Shown here: positions 26,879 to 39,240 of the stretch, piece after piece
Layout of the letters: each line of letters starts with the position of its first letter
Position numbering within the stretch: position 1 is the first letter of the stretch
Source: Varroa destructor
Lineage: Eukaryota > Arthropoda > Arachnida > Mesostigmata > Varroidae
Direction of reading: 5' to 3'
Assembly: GCF_002443255.2 (NCBI RefSeq)
Contig: NW_019211455.1
Coordinates: 6,419,959 to 6,483,958, forward strand
DNA length: 64,000 nucleotides
Translations under genes and position numbers: made by a program
Notes under the pieces: model-generated
Told to the model about the DNA's origin: nothing
What the model saw: the letters and a program-made list of their open reading frames with translations, nothing else
The model's database searches: none

Positions 26879-27406
26879 GCTGTAATGGCGAGTGCTACTT
26901 TCCAATCGATATCCAGGGTACTTATCTGCTGCAACAGTCCAACGTGCAAGGTGGCATCAGCTATTCGGAGGTGATCATCGATTCAGACTCGATCCCGCCA
27001 TGGGGGCATTGTCATAAGCGACGCGGTGGATCAGGAGTCATACTGCGTGATCCGACGGGTATTGAGGATTGTATGCGTTGCCTTCACTTGTCAGTGAAAA
27101 GTAACCATGTGGTCCACATTCAGGCCGAAGGCCTTGACAGGTGTTACACCACGGAAGAAGCAGCTCGTCTGCACTGTCCTGACGGAAACAATCAAGGCAG
27201 CTTTGAACATTATATTCTATATCGCAAAGATCCTCCGCAGGGAGTTTTCTGCCCATTTACTGGACGCTTTCGCGTTTCTTCGTACCAAAAGGATGGCCAG
27301 GAAAGCCGTTGTCTTGCACCGCGCAGTCAGTTCTCTGAAGTAGCTAATTGTCCACGAGGTGACAAACTTGCCGTAAAATTCCGGAGCTGTTCGTTTCCTG
27401 ATCGAG
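26879..27406 (+). CDS. Exon 1 of those visible: module A, CxFP to CPxxG region
   Basis: This 528-bp exon encodes residues 1-176. The acceptor is a strong polypyrimidine tract ending ttttcag at 26878, and the donor is gtaaac at 27407. It enters with two bases of a split codon (GC), so the missing upstream exon must end in phase 1. It leaves in phase 1. Eleven cysteines are present, including CNGECYFP at the start, CMRCL, LHCPD, VFCPFTGRF and FRSCSFPD. The start CNGECYFP looks like the beginning of a mature secreted domain. No ATG lies in frame between the nearest upstream stop and the acceptor, so the start codon must be in an earlier exon. VILRDP (residues 54-59) has a counterpart, IMRDP, in exon 3, one sign of the internal duplication. 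Confidence 0.88.
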
Positions 27407-30400
27407 GTAAACTGGGGTGATCGTCATTAGCATATTTACTACAGAGGAGAATAGGATTTTTCGTTTTATATAAGGCCATTATCGCGTACGAAGCGTGCAT
27501 GCATAACAAATGTTCTTGAATTAAGTACTACCTACGCTCGTATCTCTCTGTATCGGTAGTTTTTTTTTTTGCTCAATACACCGTATCGCGGAATCTGCTT
27601 CCGATAAACTGGATCTAGAAATAACAATGCCTAGAAACAGAAATATACTAACTATCATCAACTCAGCTATGTATAAACAGCATTAATTCATTCGGCTAAA
27701 AATCAATGGATAGAGACGCAGAAGGGAAAGGATTCCTATAAAGTATATTTTATCCCGTCGATTTGTCATATGACCGTTACGACAGATTTAGAATTACGAA
27801 CCCAGTCGAAAGTCAATGGTGTTATTACCATTTTGTATACCTGCACAACTCAGCTTAACAGTACGATGCTGTCCTGGGCAGCGAGCCTCTATCACGCTAT
27901 TCTAAAAGACACGCGTAAAGAAACCTGTACGGTCGCTAGTTGAAACCGATACAAATCTACTGCTAAAGTCGCCGTCATATCAGCTGCAGCTCAATCGGAT
28001 AATGTCCCTATATATCCTTTTTCTTGTCTCTCGTTGTCATTTATTTCATCATTGTCACTTCATTCCGTTTTTTTATCATAGTTCGTCATTGTCGTGCCGC
28101 TACGGCGTCAAGCTAGCGTTAAATATTGAAGATAGTATATCGTTCTTCAGCTTCGTTCGTTTATTTCGCCGGTCGATCATATAACTTCGATAGTATCTAT
28201 CTGTTTGAAGAGAACGATGACAAAGAACAGCTATGGGGCAGAGTATGAGGTGAGCCGATTGTACGTGCGATCGCTCGCTCGCCTGCTGTCCACCTAGCAG
28301 TCATACAACCAGTCTGTCTGACTGGTAACGACACGAGCCTGGTACTACAACGGGTCGTTGTTTAGCCAGTCGTGCTGACGGTCGTTCCTTGTTTGTGCTC
28401 TGCTGCCTGCCTATGCTATCCGTACGATGCCTGCGTGCGCGAGACGCGGCCTGTTTTAGAAGAGGGACGGCACAGCCCCGTTAAAGGCCACGACGAGAAC
28501 TAAAGGGTCGATGACGAATATGACGACGGCGACGGCGACGGCAGCGATCGAAGCGGTGTCGACCAAAGCGATGAACTCTGCGGTCGGCCATTCAGTGTCC
28601 GTGAGCGACGGCATAACAGCGGCCGCAACGACGGCGACAACAACAATTCAGCTTCCGTGGAATGACCATTTGACGCCGTCCGGCTGACTGGCAGCGGTAC
28701 AGGCATAGGCAGAAACGGTCGCAGCTGCTTTTCTACACAGCTACCGCAATTTTCAATTATTTTTCATTTTTCAAAAATAAAGAAAAATACATTGTTTGCC
28801 CTTTGTGCGCGAGATCAGTGATGGTAACGGAGGCAATAATCAGTCCTCTGTCAATTGTATAGCGGCACGGGCTGCGAATGTATCGGATACATTTGCCCAC
28901 TGAGCGTCGCGGGCAATAATCGTCAATATACTGTGTCAGAAGTAATCTAACGGTTAGTAGTTCACCGCATTGTTGACGTGTGCATGGCCGAAGAGGCAAC
29001 GTTGTTGCATGCAGGACGATTCAATACGAATATCAGCTAACTTCGTTCAGATACAATGACTAGTATTTCTATATTGCATATTGCGTAGCAACGAAGAAAA
29101 ATCAAATGTTGACCCGTTTTTCTGTTAAATGGGGGCTTGCCAGTTTGTGTTTGTATAGAAAAGCAGATATTTATCATTGTTGTTATTTTTGACTTTCAAC
29201 AACGTGCTACATACATAACAGGCAAAAAGTCATCAGAACTCTCATCATTATTGGCGAGGATTATAGGCTGTGGAAGACATCTAATATAAAACATGTGTTC
29301 TGTAAACTGTCTTCAGTATACTGTACAAGAAAGGACCTGTTTGGGGTCGCGTATCACGATTCGATACGGAAGCATCGATACGATCCCTTTTGATTTGTTC
29401 TATATTGTTTAGTCTAGTTCCAAATAGCTGTTGCTTACGGACAACTTGGAACGAACGAACGAACGAACGAACGAACGAACGAACGAATTTACTTTCCGTC
29501 GTCTAGCTATCTGCGTTCGATTTTTCACGTATTTTTTGTCCTTTGAAGATCTACTCGCTAGTGGCATTCACGCCCGGATAGGAACGGGACGTCCGTTGGA
29601 GATATATTATCCCCTATATCCCTTTACGTTGAACGTTGCCAACTACTACAATAACAGAATCGTCTTAGCTGTGCATGCACACGTGCCAAACTCAAGCCTT
29701 GGTGCACGAGCAAGAGGGTGACGATTAGAAAACGCAAACTAAATTGTGGTGGCTTGAAAATACTAAATCGGTAAACGCTAACTGTGCCGCCATAGCTAAC
29801 ATTGGACGGTGAATTATCGCCAAAGTTTTGACAATCACTGACGGAGAGAGCGATGACGCTGTTGAGTCATATGGCCTTCCCAAGCTGGGTCAGCCCTCTT
29901 AGCGAGATCATATATTATTACCTGTTATTTCTTCATCGAGCGTCAGTTTAAGGTTGCCCCCATAAGGCGAACCGTATAAGCTTATAAAACCATTGAAACT
30001 CGTGCCGCTGCACTGTCGCTCATCAGCTTCGCCGCATAGACTGCATGCGGTCCAACATCGAGATTGACAGGCAGATAACGTGTTAACAATACATTCGGCA
30101 AAGTCGATCACGCTGTTTTACCCTAACGAGCAGAAGATCAGACGCCTGGCACTCGCTTATTTCATGCAGTCGTATCCATACAAGTAACTGTTAAGTACAA
30201 TGCGCGTCTTAACGTACTGCTTTCGGTATATTCATACGTATATCAGCGAACACACAGGAGAGGAAGATGGTTCGTACTCTGCGGCGATAGCGTCGAAAAG
30301 ACGTCCCGTTCCGACCAACAAAAGCATGATACAAAAAACGAACAAGCCGCGTAAGCATCGCAATAACGCCACTTGAGGTAAAAGAGTGGCCAACTGCAAT

Positions 30401-33400
30401 CTCTGCATCGTGAGATCCGATGGACGGTACCATGTCGTCAACAACAGCAACAAAATGGTTGTACAAGGTGGTTATTTTTCCTGCCTTACACTTTGGTGTT
30501 CACAGCGTCAATCCGTCGTCCGCAGCCAAAGTTTTACCACTTGATACTTACATACTCACTCGCGGTTACCGTACAGATGCGGATGTTGTACGACAACAAT
30601 AACGGCACGGCTGGCATCTACCACTAAAATGTTTACTATGATGATAGCAACAACGGCACTTCTATAGGAACAAGGCCAGCGGCTGGCATCGGTTCATTAT
30701 TCCCTTCGATATGTGAGTCTCTGTGTGTTTTTGGCATTTCGTCTTGGCATTGTGCTTCATTGAGGTTTTCATTGCATCCCACCATGTCTTTGTCTGAAAG
30801 AACTTGCTGTTAGTCTGTTTCGCATTGTCGATACTTCAGTCTACCTTTCCTTCATCTTGTTTACCTCTTTTCTACCACCATAATCTTCTTTTTACGCTAG
30901 ACACACGCTTAATGGTTTTTGCTCGGACCTCCCCCGCCTCCCGTAGCGACCGCACAACGGGTTTTTACTCATGCGGAGACATGCGTTTGCGTTTACGCGC
31001 CGCACCGATATTGCCTGTTGTTCGCAAACCTTCACGACGTTCTTATTACAACTCACAGTTCTACTATACCGATGTTAGGTATAACCAAGGGGATTCGGAA
31101 CGTAGCAGCAAATAAATTTTCGCCTTACCAAAGTTTAGACAAGTCATAATGTTTGTACACGCAGAGAGGCGCGCACAAAACATATGAGCAGAAACAGGCG
31201 GTACAGATCTTCGACCGATGAATTGAAACTGCTCTGAGGATGTGACATCGTTTTATCTGTGTAGAGTAGTATGCGTGATTTCCTCGTATCGTTGCCATGC
31301 ATTTTTTGTTACGCTGAGATTACAGTGCAAGCGTAAGTTCTACACTACTTAAACGAACGTTTGGGAACGGTCACGTAAGCCATTCATCGTCCATTTTTTT
31401 CAGGTTGTCAACAATTTTTTGCACGCATCGTACAATCCCATGGTGTACTGCGTAGTGAGGGCTTCACGACTTAGCTTAGGATGCCCGCAGGAAAATGTAC
31501 GACCAGCTGAATTATCGAGCGACCTATCGATCGCCTGAAGGGCCGTCTACCTTATATTCCCTCAGACATCTGCGGCTACGCAAGCCATCGTCAGACGAGC
31601 TCAACACAACTTGCTCGCTCTCGTAGTAGTATAGTAGTCGTATAACATATAGCCCGGCGATTTCTCCTTGGTTCGGAAGCAGCGAATTGTAGCATTGCGT
31701 CGCGTGTGAGCGAACGAGGACTTCGCCGTCGCTATCTTCGTTTTTTCCTCGGTCCTTGGCGTTTTTCTAGTCGGCTATAAGTAGCAGAAGGCCGGCTCTA
31801 CGTGAAGTCGTTCTGCCTGACTGCCGTCTGTATTTGTGACCATGGTGGGTGGTACTAACAGTTACTGTCGCCGCCGTTACAGATATTCCGTAGCCGTGGC
31901 AGTAACATTGAAGCTGCTTCTCCTGTTGCTAATTCGTCGCGAACTCATTCAACAAACGAATAACGTGCTGTTATCCCACCACTTACGGCCTTATAAATTT
32001 GCAACAACGGCGCAGCTGTCGCAATGACACAACAACGTAAACAAAAGCAGACGTCGATGATAACAACATCAACAACGATAACTGCGATGATATAGCAGTA
32101 ACGAATCTGATAACGAATACCAAAATGAACGGGGAAAAAGTGTTAATAGACAAAAAAAAAAAAAACAATGAAATTCTGTGCAATTATTTCGGTTGTCAGT
32201 CCAACCTAATCTGAATTGTCCCTTGCGTCCAGCAAGCTAATGTAGGTGTGATTAGGTTTAACACGTCAACGGTGACGATAATGATGATCATGATCACAAC
32301 GTTGTGATCTGATCATCTGCGAGCGTCCTTTATAGGCGCGCGAAGACCGGCTCACGTCTAAAAGCGAATCGACATGGACGCGCTCCACCGCTACCACTTT
32401 TCGAGGGAATTTTGTGCCCAGATATTTTACAGGTCTCTCGGGAAAGCCTCTTGTGAAATCGTTCGAGTGAAATGTAATTTATTATTGAATTTGCATGTAT
32501 AATAAGATCTAAGATGATAGATACCGTCGTAAATAGTTTTTTCCTTTCTGTTTTTCTGATAAGTAAGAAATATGGTGCCTTTACGGTTTTAGTGGCGTAT
32601 CGATGTCGATGGGGTGAGTAGGGTAAAATAAGATGCTGGACTTCGGAACTAATCTTTTTTTTTTCTCGAAAAAATGCTGTGTACAAATCCTTTACAGTAT
32701 AAAATTATCTATTAACACGCTAGCATGTGGTCACATTAGTAAGAAGTTCATTGTTCTTGGCCCACATGCGCTAATAACACGCGGTTATCTTTGCCCTGTG
32801 TTTTACTTCAGACGAAGATTTTGTCTGTCTCGGTGACTGGGAAGGCGCCAACAGTGACGAACGTTTCGTTGCTTTAATGGATACGAGCGGCGATCCCAAA
32901 CGAGCAAAATACCGCTGCGGAGTAAGTCATCTCGTGCTACTTTTGCATTTAGCGTCTATTACAGTTATTATTGTTATGTTACTCTGCCGTTGCGACTAAA
33001 CGCTTTAAAGCATATTTTTAGGTACCCCCTTGTTCATACGAATCTCATTGAATCAATCTACAAAATGACCAAGTACGATTCAATAAATAACCAGTACCTA
33101 TACAGGAACATATACGCACATACACCGCTTCAACTTTCATTTCCTCGTAGTAAACGTATATACATGTATATACGCGTCTACGACCAGTAAGCATTTTTTA
33201 TGTTTTATATTGCTATATATATATATATATACATAAACGGCAATGCAGGCGGTTAGCTTCATTATACGCAACACCCTAATGGAAGCAGTTCGAGCTCGCA
33301 AGCTATTTCTACAATTTGAAGTACTACCTCTATGAGATCACTGTGCCTGAAAATGTCATGCCACTAGGCCTCACCGCATTTTCTGCCTCCACTGTGTCAG

Positions 33401-36400
33401 AATGATGACGATAAGATGACCTTTGTCTTTTCCTTTCACATACACACACAGATGCAAACATATATAAACGCTATCCAACATTAAGCGCACCAGCTGCCAC
33501 TAAATTAAGCCAATACGCTACGTAAAATAGGATCACAATATATCTATTACATTTAATTGTAGAGCTGTATGAAGCCTTGCAGCACCTTGGAGCTGTTTGG
33601 TGCCGCAGGCTTGAAAACGTTTAGTTTCGATTGACGCTACTGTCAAGTGTTACCTCTGGTCATTCGTAAAAGCTAATATTAAATACGTTCCTCGGGGCTC
33701 TCAAAGCTGCAAACCCACCGACCAGCGCGGTCTTCTTCAGTAAAAAAGAAACAGTGCGATATGCCTACCGTTGATTGAAGCCTGTTTCAATTAGCGAATT
33801 AAAATCGGTCAAATTTCCGCTACGTGACGCGATCATAACTTAATAAATGCCCTGATCAGGAGAGAAAAGGAAGAATCGGAACGGCACTAAATTCTTCACG
33901 TAGTGACAATGCTCATGGTATTCGATGGGTAAAGCAACTGACGATTTGGAATGGACGAGAAAAATCTTTCCGTACGATAGCTATCTGCCGTGGCTGCTAA
34001 CCATAGATCGCCGTAAAAATCCACATAGACTTGATGTTTCATATACACAACAACATGTGTACATTGATTTGTCTCACGGGCGTTTCTGTTTTTAGGATAC
34101 TTATATTGTACATTAAACAAAGTCGCTACTCAGGACGATTTTTTTAGCAAGTGTTTTCAAAACAAGCTAGATACTCACTACACCCTACTATAGAGAATAG
34201 GTTAATAAGCTGTCAGCAAAATGGCTGCAGAAAAGTCAGAACACAGGTATATATGAAACAGCTTCTAAATGCCGCCAGAAGTAAATACTAATATACTTTC
34301 GATTCCGTCATTGCAGCTATATAGGCAAGACCCTGCCACTGGAAGAGTGTACATGTCGCTAGCAGCCGATTCTACGTGCCACGTCGTCTCTGCTCACAAT
34401 GGGTACGAAACGTTCATGTTGGGCCCTATCGAACCTGAGCCACTGCCACCGATTGTCGAACGTGCCCAGTGTACCTTTCCAGAGTTTACTCAGGGTCCGT
34501 GGGGTGACCAGGTCAATATCGACGAGGGAACCATGATCATGCGAGATCCCAAGAATGATTTTAGTACCCAGACAATTCGCTGCTTACTTCAGGGACAGGA
34601 TGACCGGTTCCCAGTCCATTCGATTTCACAATGGTAAGTTTTGTCAGCGAGACAATGCTATAGAACCTGCTGTTTTGAGCGGTGCGCTTTTTAAGGACAG
34701 CTAGTTTAATTCTACGTAAATAACTTTCGATTTGATTTGGTCATCTTTGTCTTAGCCTATATAACTCCTAATAATTCGTGTTTCATTCAATTGCAGTGGC
34801 GAAGAAACCTATTCTTGCGTTAAGTTCCAGCGAAGATCCCAAACCGTTGTTGAATTTCAATTCGGAACATCAGATACGGCACCAGTTGAAAACTTATGCG
34901 CAGAGAAACGATTTACTGATTCTGAATGGGTCACTCAAGGCCGTAAGTTGATTTCTGAACACAGATATCTTCTATCAAATCTTCCTTTAATTTAATAATT
35001 TAGTTAAATCTTCCTTCAAATAAAAAAAAAAAACACGTGAGTTGCTAAGTGGCTAGCAAAACGGCGAAATATAACCGATAACGAGAGGAAAACTAATTAA
35101 ATCTATTACAAATATATGGTGAGTAGCTAACAACAATGTTCCATACGACATATAAACGCATAGGGCTTGCAAAGTTCTTCAGAGACATTTATAGACCGAC
35201 AGTATCTATAACGCGTGACGTGGCATCAATCCATCCACCAATGTATTATGAAGGTGTGGCGAGCTCTTCAGATATTTCTAAAACAGATGAGGTCATAGAG
35301 TAACGCCCTAATCTTATCTGATCTAATCCCACATACTTCTCTATGTATATATGTCTGTCTGTAGATATCAATGAGGATTCCCTATAGTAAGTGCTGTTCG
35401 ATCGACGGGTCCCGCCGTGGCAGCATCATGCCCTTTTATAATCAATGTGGCCCATCCCCTACTAATTGAGTTACGATGTTAAAAATGCCGACAGTAACGA
35501 TTAAGTCACGCAGCTAAATTCTTGAGTGGAAACGCCTGAAGGGTCTTCATTCGAATTCACCTAATTTTTTTTGCTCAAAAAAACGGCCCAAATGAGGAAG
35601 ATTAATTCTACCTGCGAACTTCAGCAAACCTAACACGGATTAGTGATATACGCTTGTCTAGTGTAAAACCATTATCTCGCTTTCCATTTTCTAGATACGG
35701 GTAGAAAAACAGTGGCACAAAACTATGATATGTTGTCGTTTAGTTCTGCTGTAACCTGCCGTCTATCTATTTTATCAACTCTAAGTGCAAGTCGCTTATG
35801 CGAGTATCCCCCTGTCGGTGGCAGAGGGACGGTGACGTCGTCCTTGTTTCCATCAGACCTATGCAGGCGGAGCACAAGCGGCAGATTGTAGATGACAATC
35901 GAAGGAAAATAAAATCGGTAAAACATAGCGAATCACTGAATCAGCAGCATCACGATTCGCGGCGCGAGTCGCAGAGTCTACATTCATAGACAGGGCGGAA
36001 TCCATGCCCATCGCTGTTGCCTTTTCCCTACGCCCTGTAGAACGAACGGACCCACATGGGACTCCAGTTTGTGCGCTCAACTCGCCATAAAAAACCACGA
36101 AGTCTCACGGTGTGTTCTTGCGCTGTCTGCGCAGGAATCTTTCCTCTCCGGATGGCTGGCCTGGTCTACTTCTTACGTCCGCAACATGTAGGAGAAATAT
36201 ATTCTTCTGTGTGTGTGTGTGTGTGTGTATGTTAATAAAATTTAAATGCACGGATGTTCTATCCGTGCTTTAGAGTATGGCGAGACGAGTGATCAGGACG
36301 AAAGGTTCTTGGCCATACATGGCGTAAACGCCGATACGTTCCTCCCAGAAAGAAAGACAAGAAGAAGAAAATACTGTGTACGAATTTGTGCCCTAAAAAA

Positions 36401-38384
36401 CAAAGAAGCAGAGGTGCACGAAGGTTCGATTCGAGCTGATACCGAAGCAAGCTTAAGACGTCGCTGTTCGGACGGTTGCTCAGCCAACAGAACGCAGCGC
36501 CAAATGACCCCGCCAACGCCACTCGCCAAGAACAAGACGAGCAAAGAAAACAGGGAGGTTGCTTGGTTGGGCCTTAATAACGGTCGCCCCCGACCAGTCG
36601 GACGCCCCACCCCAAACGCGTCGAAGCTACGCCGATATTCATTGCCCGCTGCCCACGGTATGTACTCCGCCTTGGGGCGTATTGCCGATCGCCAATACTA
36701 ACAAATCAAAGAACTATACCAATAAAGAAACAACGAACAAAGCGGAATTGAGTTGGGTGGACATTATATTTCCTACGTTTCCTGCAGTTAAAGGCCCATA
36801 TAAAATTGTCCAGTAGTTCTTTCGACCCGAATTCGATTTCATTCATTACATTAATAGCTAGCACCCAAATTAACTAGCTTTTAATTTATACTACATTAGG
36901 TTGCGTCGGTCCAATGATAAACGAGACGAACCTTCAACGGTAGAAGCGAACTCGGTTCTGTGTTAGAATAGAAATACAAATATGTAAATGATAAGGCTTG
37001 ACCTTTACCATTTGGAAAACTTCTACCTTTTACGGTTTATGATCACCGCAACTTCTGCATTGCGTGTACGGTATGATTATCAGAACTCTTCATTGGACAC
37101 TATGTTAAGACACAATGCGGGTTAACTAGCGGTCGTACATGAAAGGCCGGTATAGGATTTAACTAAACAATAATAATAAACATGATGCCGACACGATTTT
37201 TCGTACATTGTACAGGCTATTTACCAATAGTTCATTCATAAATTTAAACTTAAATTTAAAATAAACTTAAATTTAAGTAACGCAGACAAATATTGCATGA
37301 TATAAAAGTACACGCGGTGCATCCCTGGACCCGCGTAGTATCACGTGCGGCATTCGTTTGTGATAAACAATAAATATCAGTCTGGCAGTAAATATCAGTC
37401 ATATTTACGTAGTTCAGAGAACAGAAAATTGCGTCTGCTAAACTAGTACCTACCAATAACCTATCCTCGTTGCCTGACAGGTGGACGACAACCTTTCAAT
37501 CACTGAAGTAATTTAAGTTTTATCTATGGTGAATTTTATAAGCCTAGAAAACGTGCGCTCTTTGGTATTAAAAGATATTTAAAAAAAAACTTACTACTAA
37601 ATTATCGTATTGGCGGCATTGGTGTACCTCCGATAGCGTTTCAATTTCTGCGGAACGAACCCTTCGTCCGGCACATGACAATGATTCAATCCGCTGTCCA
37701 CCATCGTAGCAGACATATATCATATTCGGTCATCAATGGCCAAACACCGCGAGCTTTTTACGCCTTGTTTCCAACTGTTAAATCTGTTGACATAGCGGTA
37801 ACTATACTATATAGTTATAGTAATAGAGTATACACAGAATAAAACAATCATAAGAAATCAAGGACCTCAATGATGAATTAGAAAATAGAATTTTGGTTTG
37901 CGTTGACAGTTAACAGAGGTGGCCGTCGATTACTGAGACGGACATGTCGTTGCAAGCAACGATACGAGAGCTCTGTCCGTGATACAATCGTCGATGATGA
38001 TGAAATTTCGTGTTATCCACAGCTGTCTACACCGATCATACGTAATTTTTCTATGAATAATTTGCCGATCTTCGAAAACTCAGTCATTTATCGAGCGTCT
38101 GTTAGGCTACTTTCTGATAATTATTCCGTTTAGTGGAAAATATTACAGGGCATAATAATAATACGATACATAAGAAGCTGAAATTTCGTGTTGTGTTGTT
38201 GAACATGTTGATACCAGGTTGGCCCTTTCTATAGGGGCTAGATACCATTCATTAGAAGTTTCAAATTTGTGAGGTGTGACATACCTCAGGCAACACAGCA
38301 CGTACATTGATTAGTTGAATCGCTGGCTGACAACCGGTAAATTTGCGGGTCCCTAGCTGAACTATAAGTACATATATATATATA

Positions 38385-38422
<38 letters not shown>

Positions 38423-39157
38423 TATATATATATATAGTACAGATCTTACAGTGGTTCTGTTCTGGCCATACAGAATGCAACAACGACATGTTTTCGAGGA
38501 CGTTGCTTCTGATGATGATATCGCTACTCAATCGATTCGTCGATCGTCGTGTCAGGTAGAAAGCACCGGCATCGTGCATATTAGTCTGTCTCATCCGTAT
38601 ATATATATATATATATAGAAGCGGAAACAAACGAGCGGCACAGCAATCGTTCGTAAGGACCCAGTCGGAAAAAACCCAGTTGAACATACGCCTCATCATG
38701 TGGCCACCGCAACGCCACAACGTCACAATCCCGCAACACATGCACTTACACACAGACAAACACCGCTTGTTCCCATGCTTGTTATCTCTGCTTGCCACCG
38801 CCCCTGGGTCTGATTACGTTGTGTCCGCCCGAATCCTTCTCTCTTTCCTTTGTTCGTTTTTATTTATTCTTAGCTTTGTCGTTCCTTGTTTTCTGCTAAA
38901 TTGATCAACTAGTAAAAGTAGGCGATTTTGGCAATGGTTAGCACAAGTGGGCATTAATTTGTTCAATCATCTTTTACTGGGCTCCTCTGCACCTCAGTAC
39001 ACGTCGAATTGTTCGTCGTCATAATCTTTGTTGTATCGTCGGACAGAAACGTCAAAACTCGTAGGAATCAGGATGACCGGGGTATCGGTGGTGGTGGTGG
39101 TGGTGGTGGTGGTGGTGGTGGTGGTGGTGGTGGTGGTGGTGGTGGTGGTGGTGGTGG

Positions 39158-39240
<83 letters not shown>

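Larger units (their letters stand above)
27407..32811 (+). other. Intron 1 of the cysteine-rich gene (5.4 kb)
   Basis: GT at 27407 and AG at 32810-32811 (acttcag). The intron holds a 9-copy GAAC microsatellite at 29449-29487 and a nearly perfect 35-bp palindrome at 32283-32317 close to its 3' end. Open frames inside it, the longest about 100 codons on either strand, lack recognisable motifs and are best treated as chance. I see no RNA gene or transposon termini. Confidence 0.8.

Noticed and set aside
36421..36445. GGTTCGATTCG resembling a tRNA B box
   Set aside because: No matching A box, anticodon stem or acceptor stem could be folded around it.
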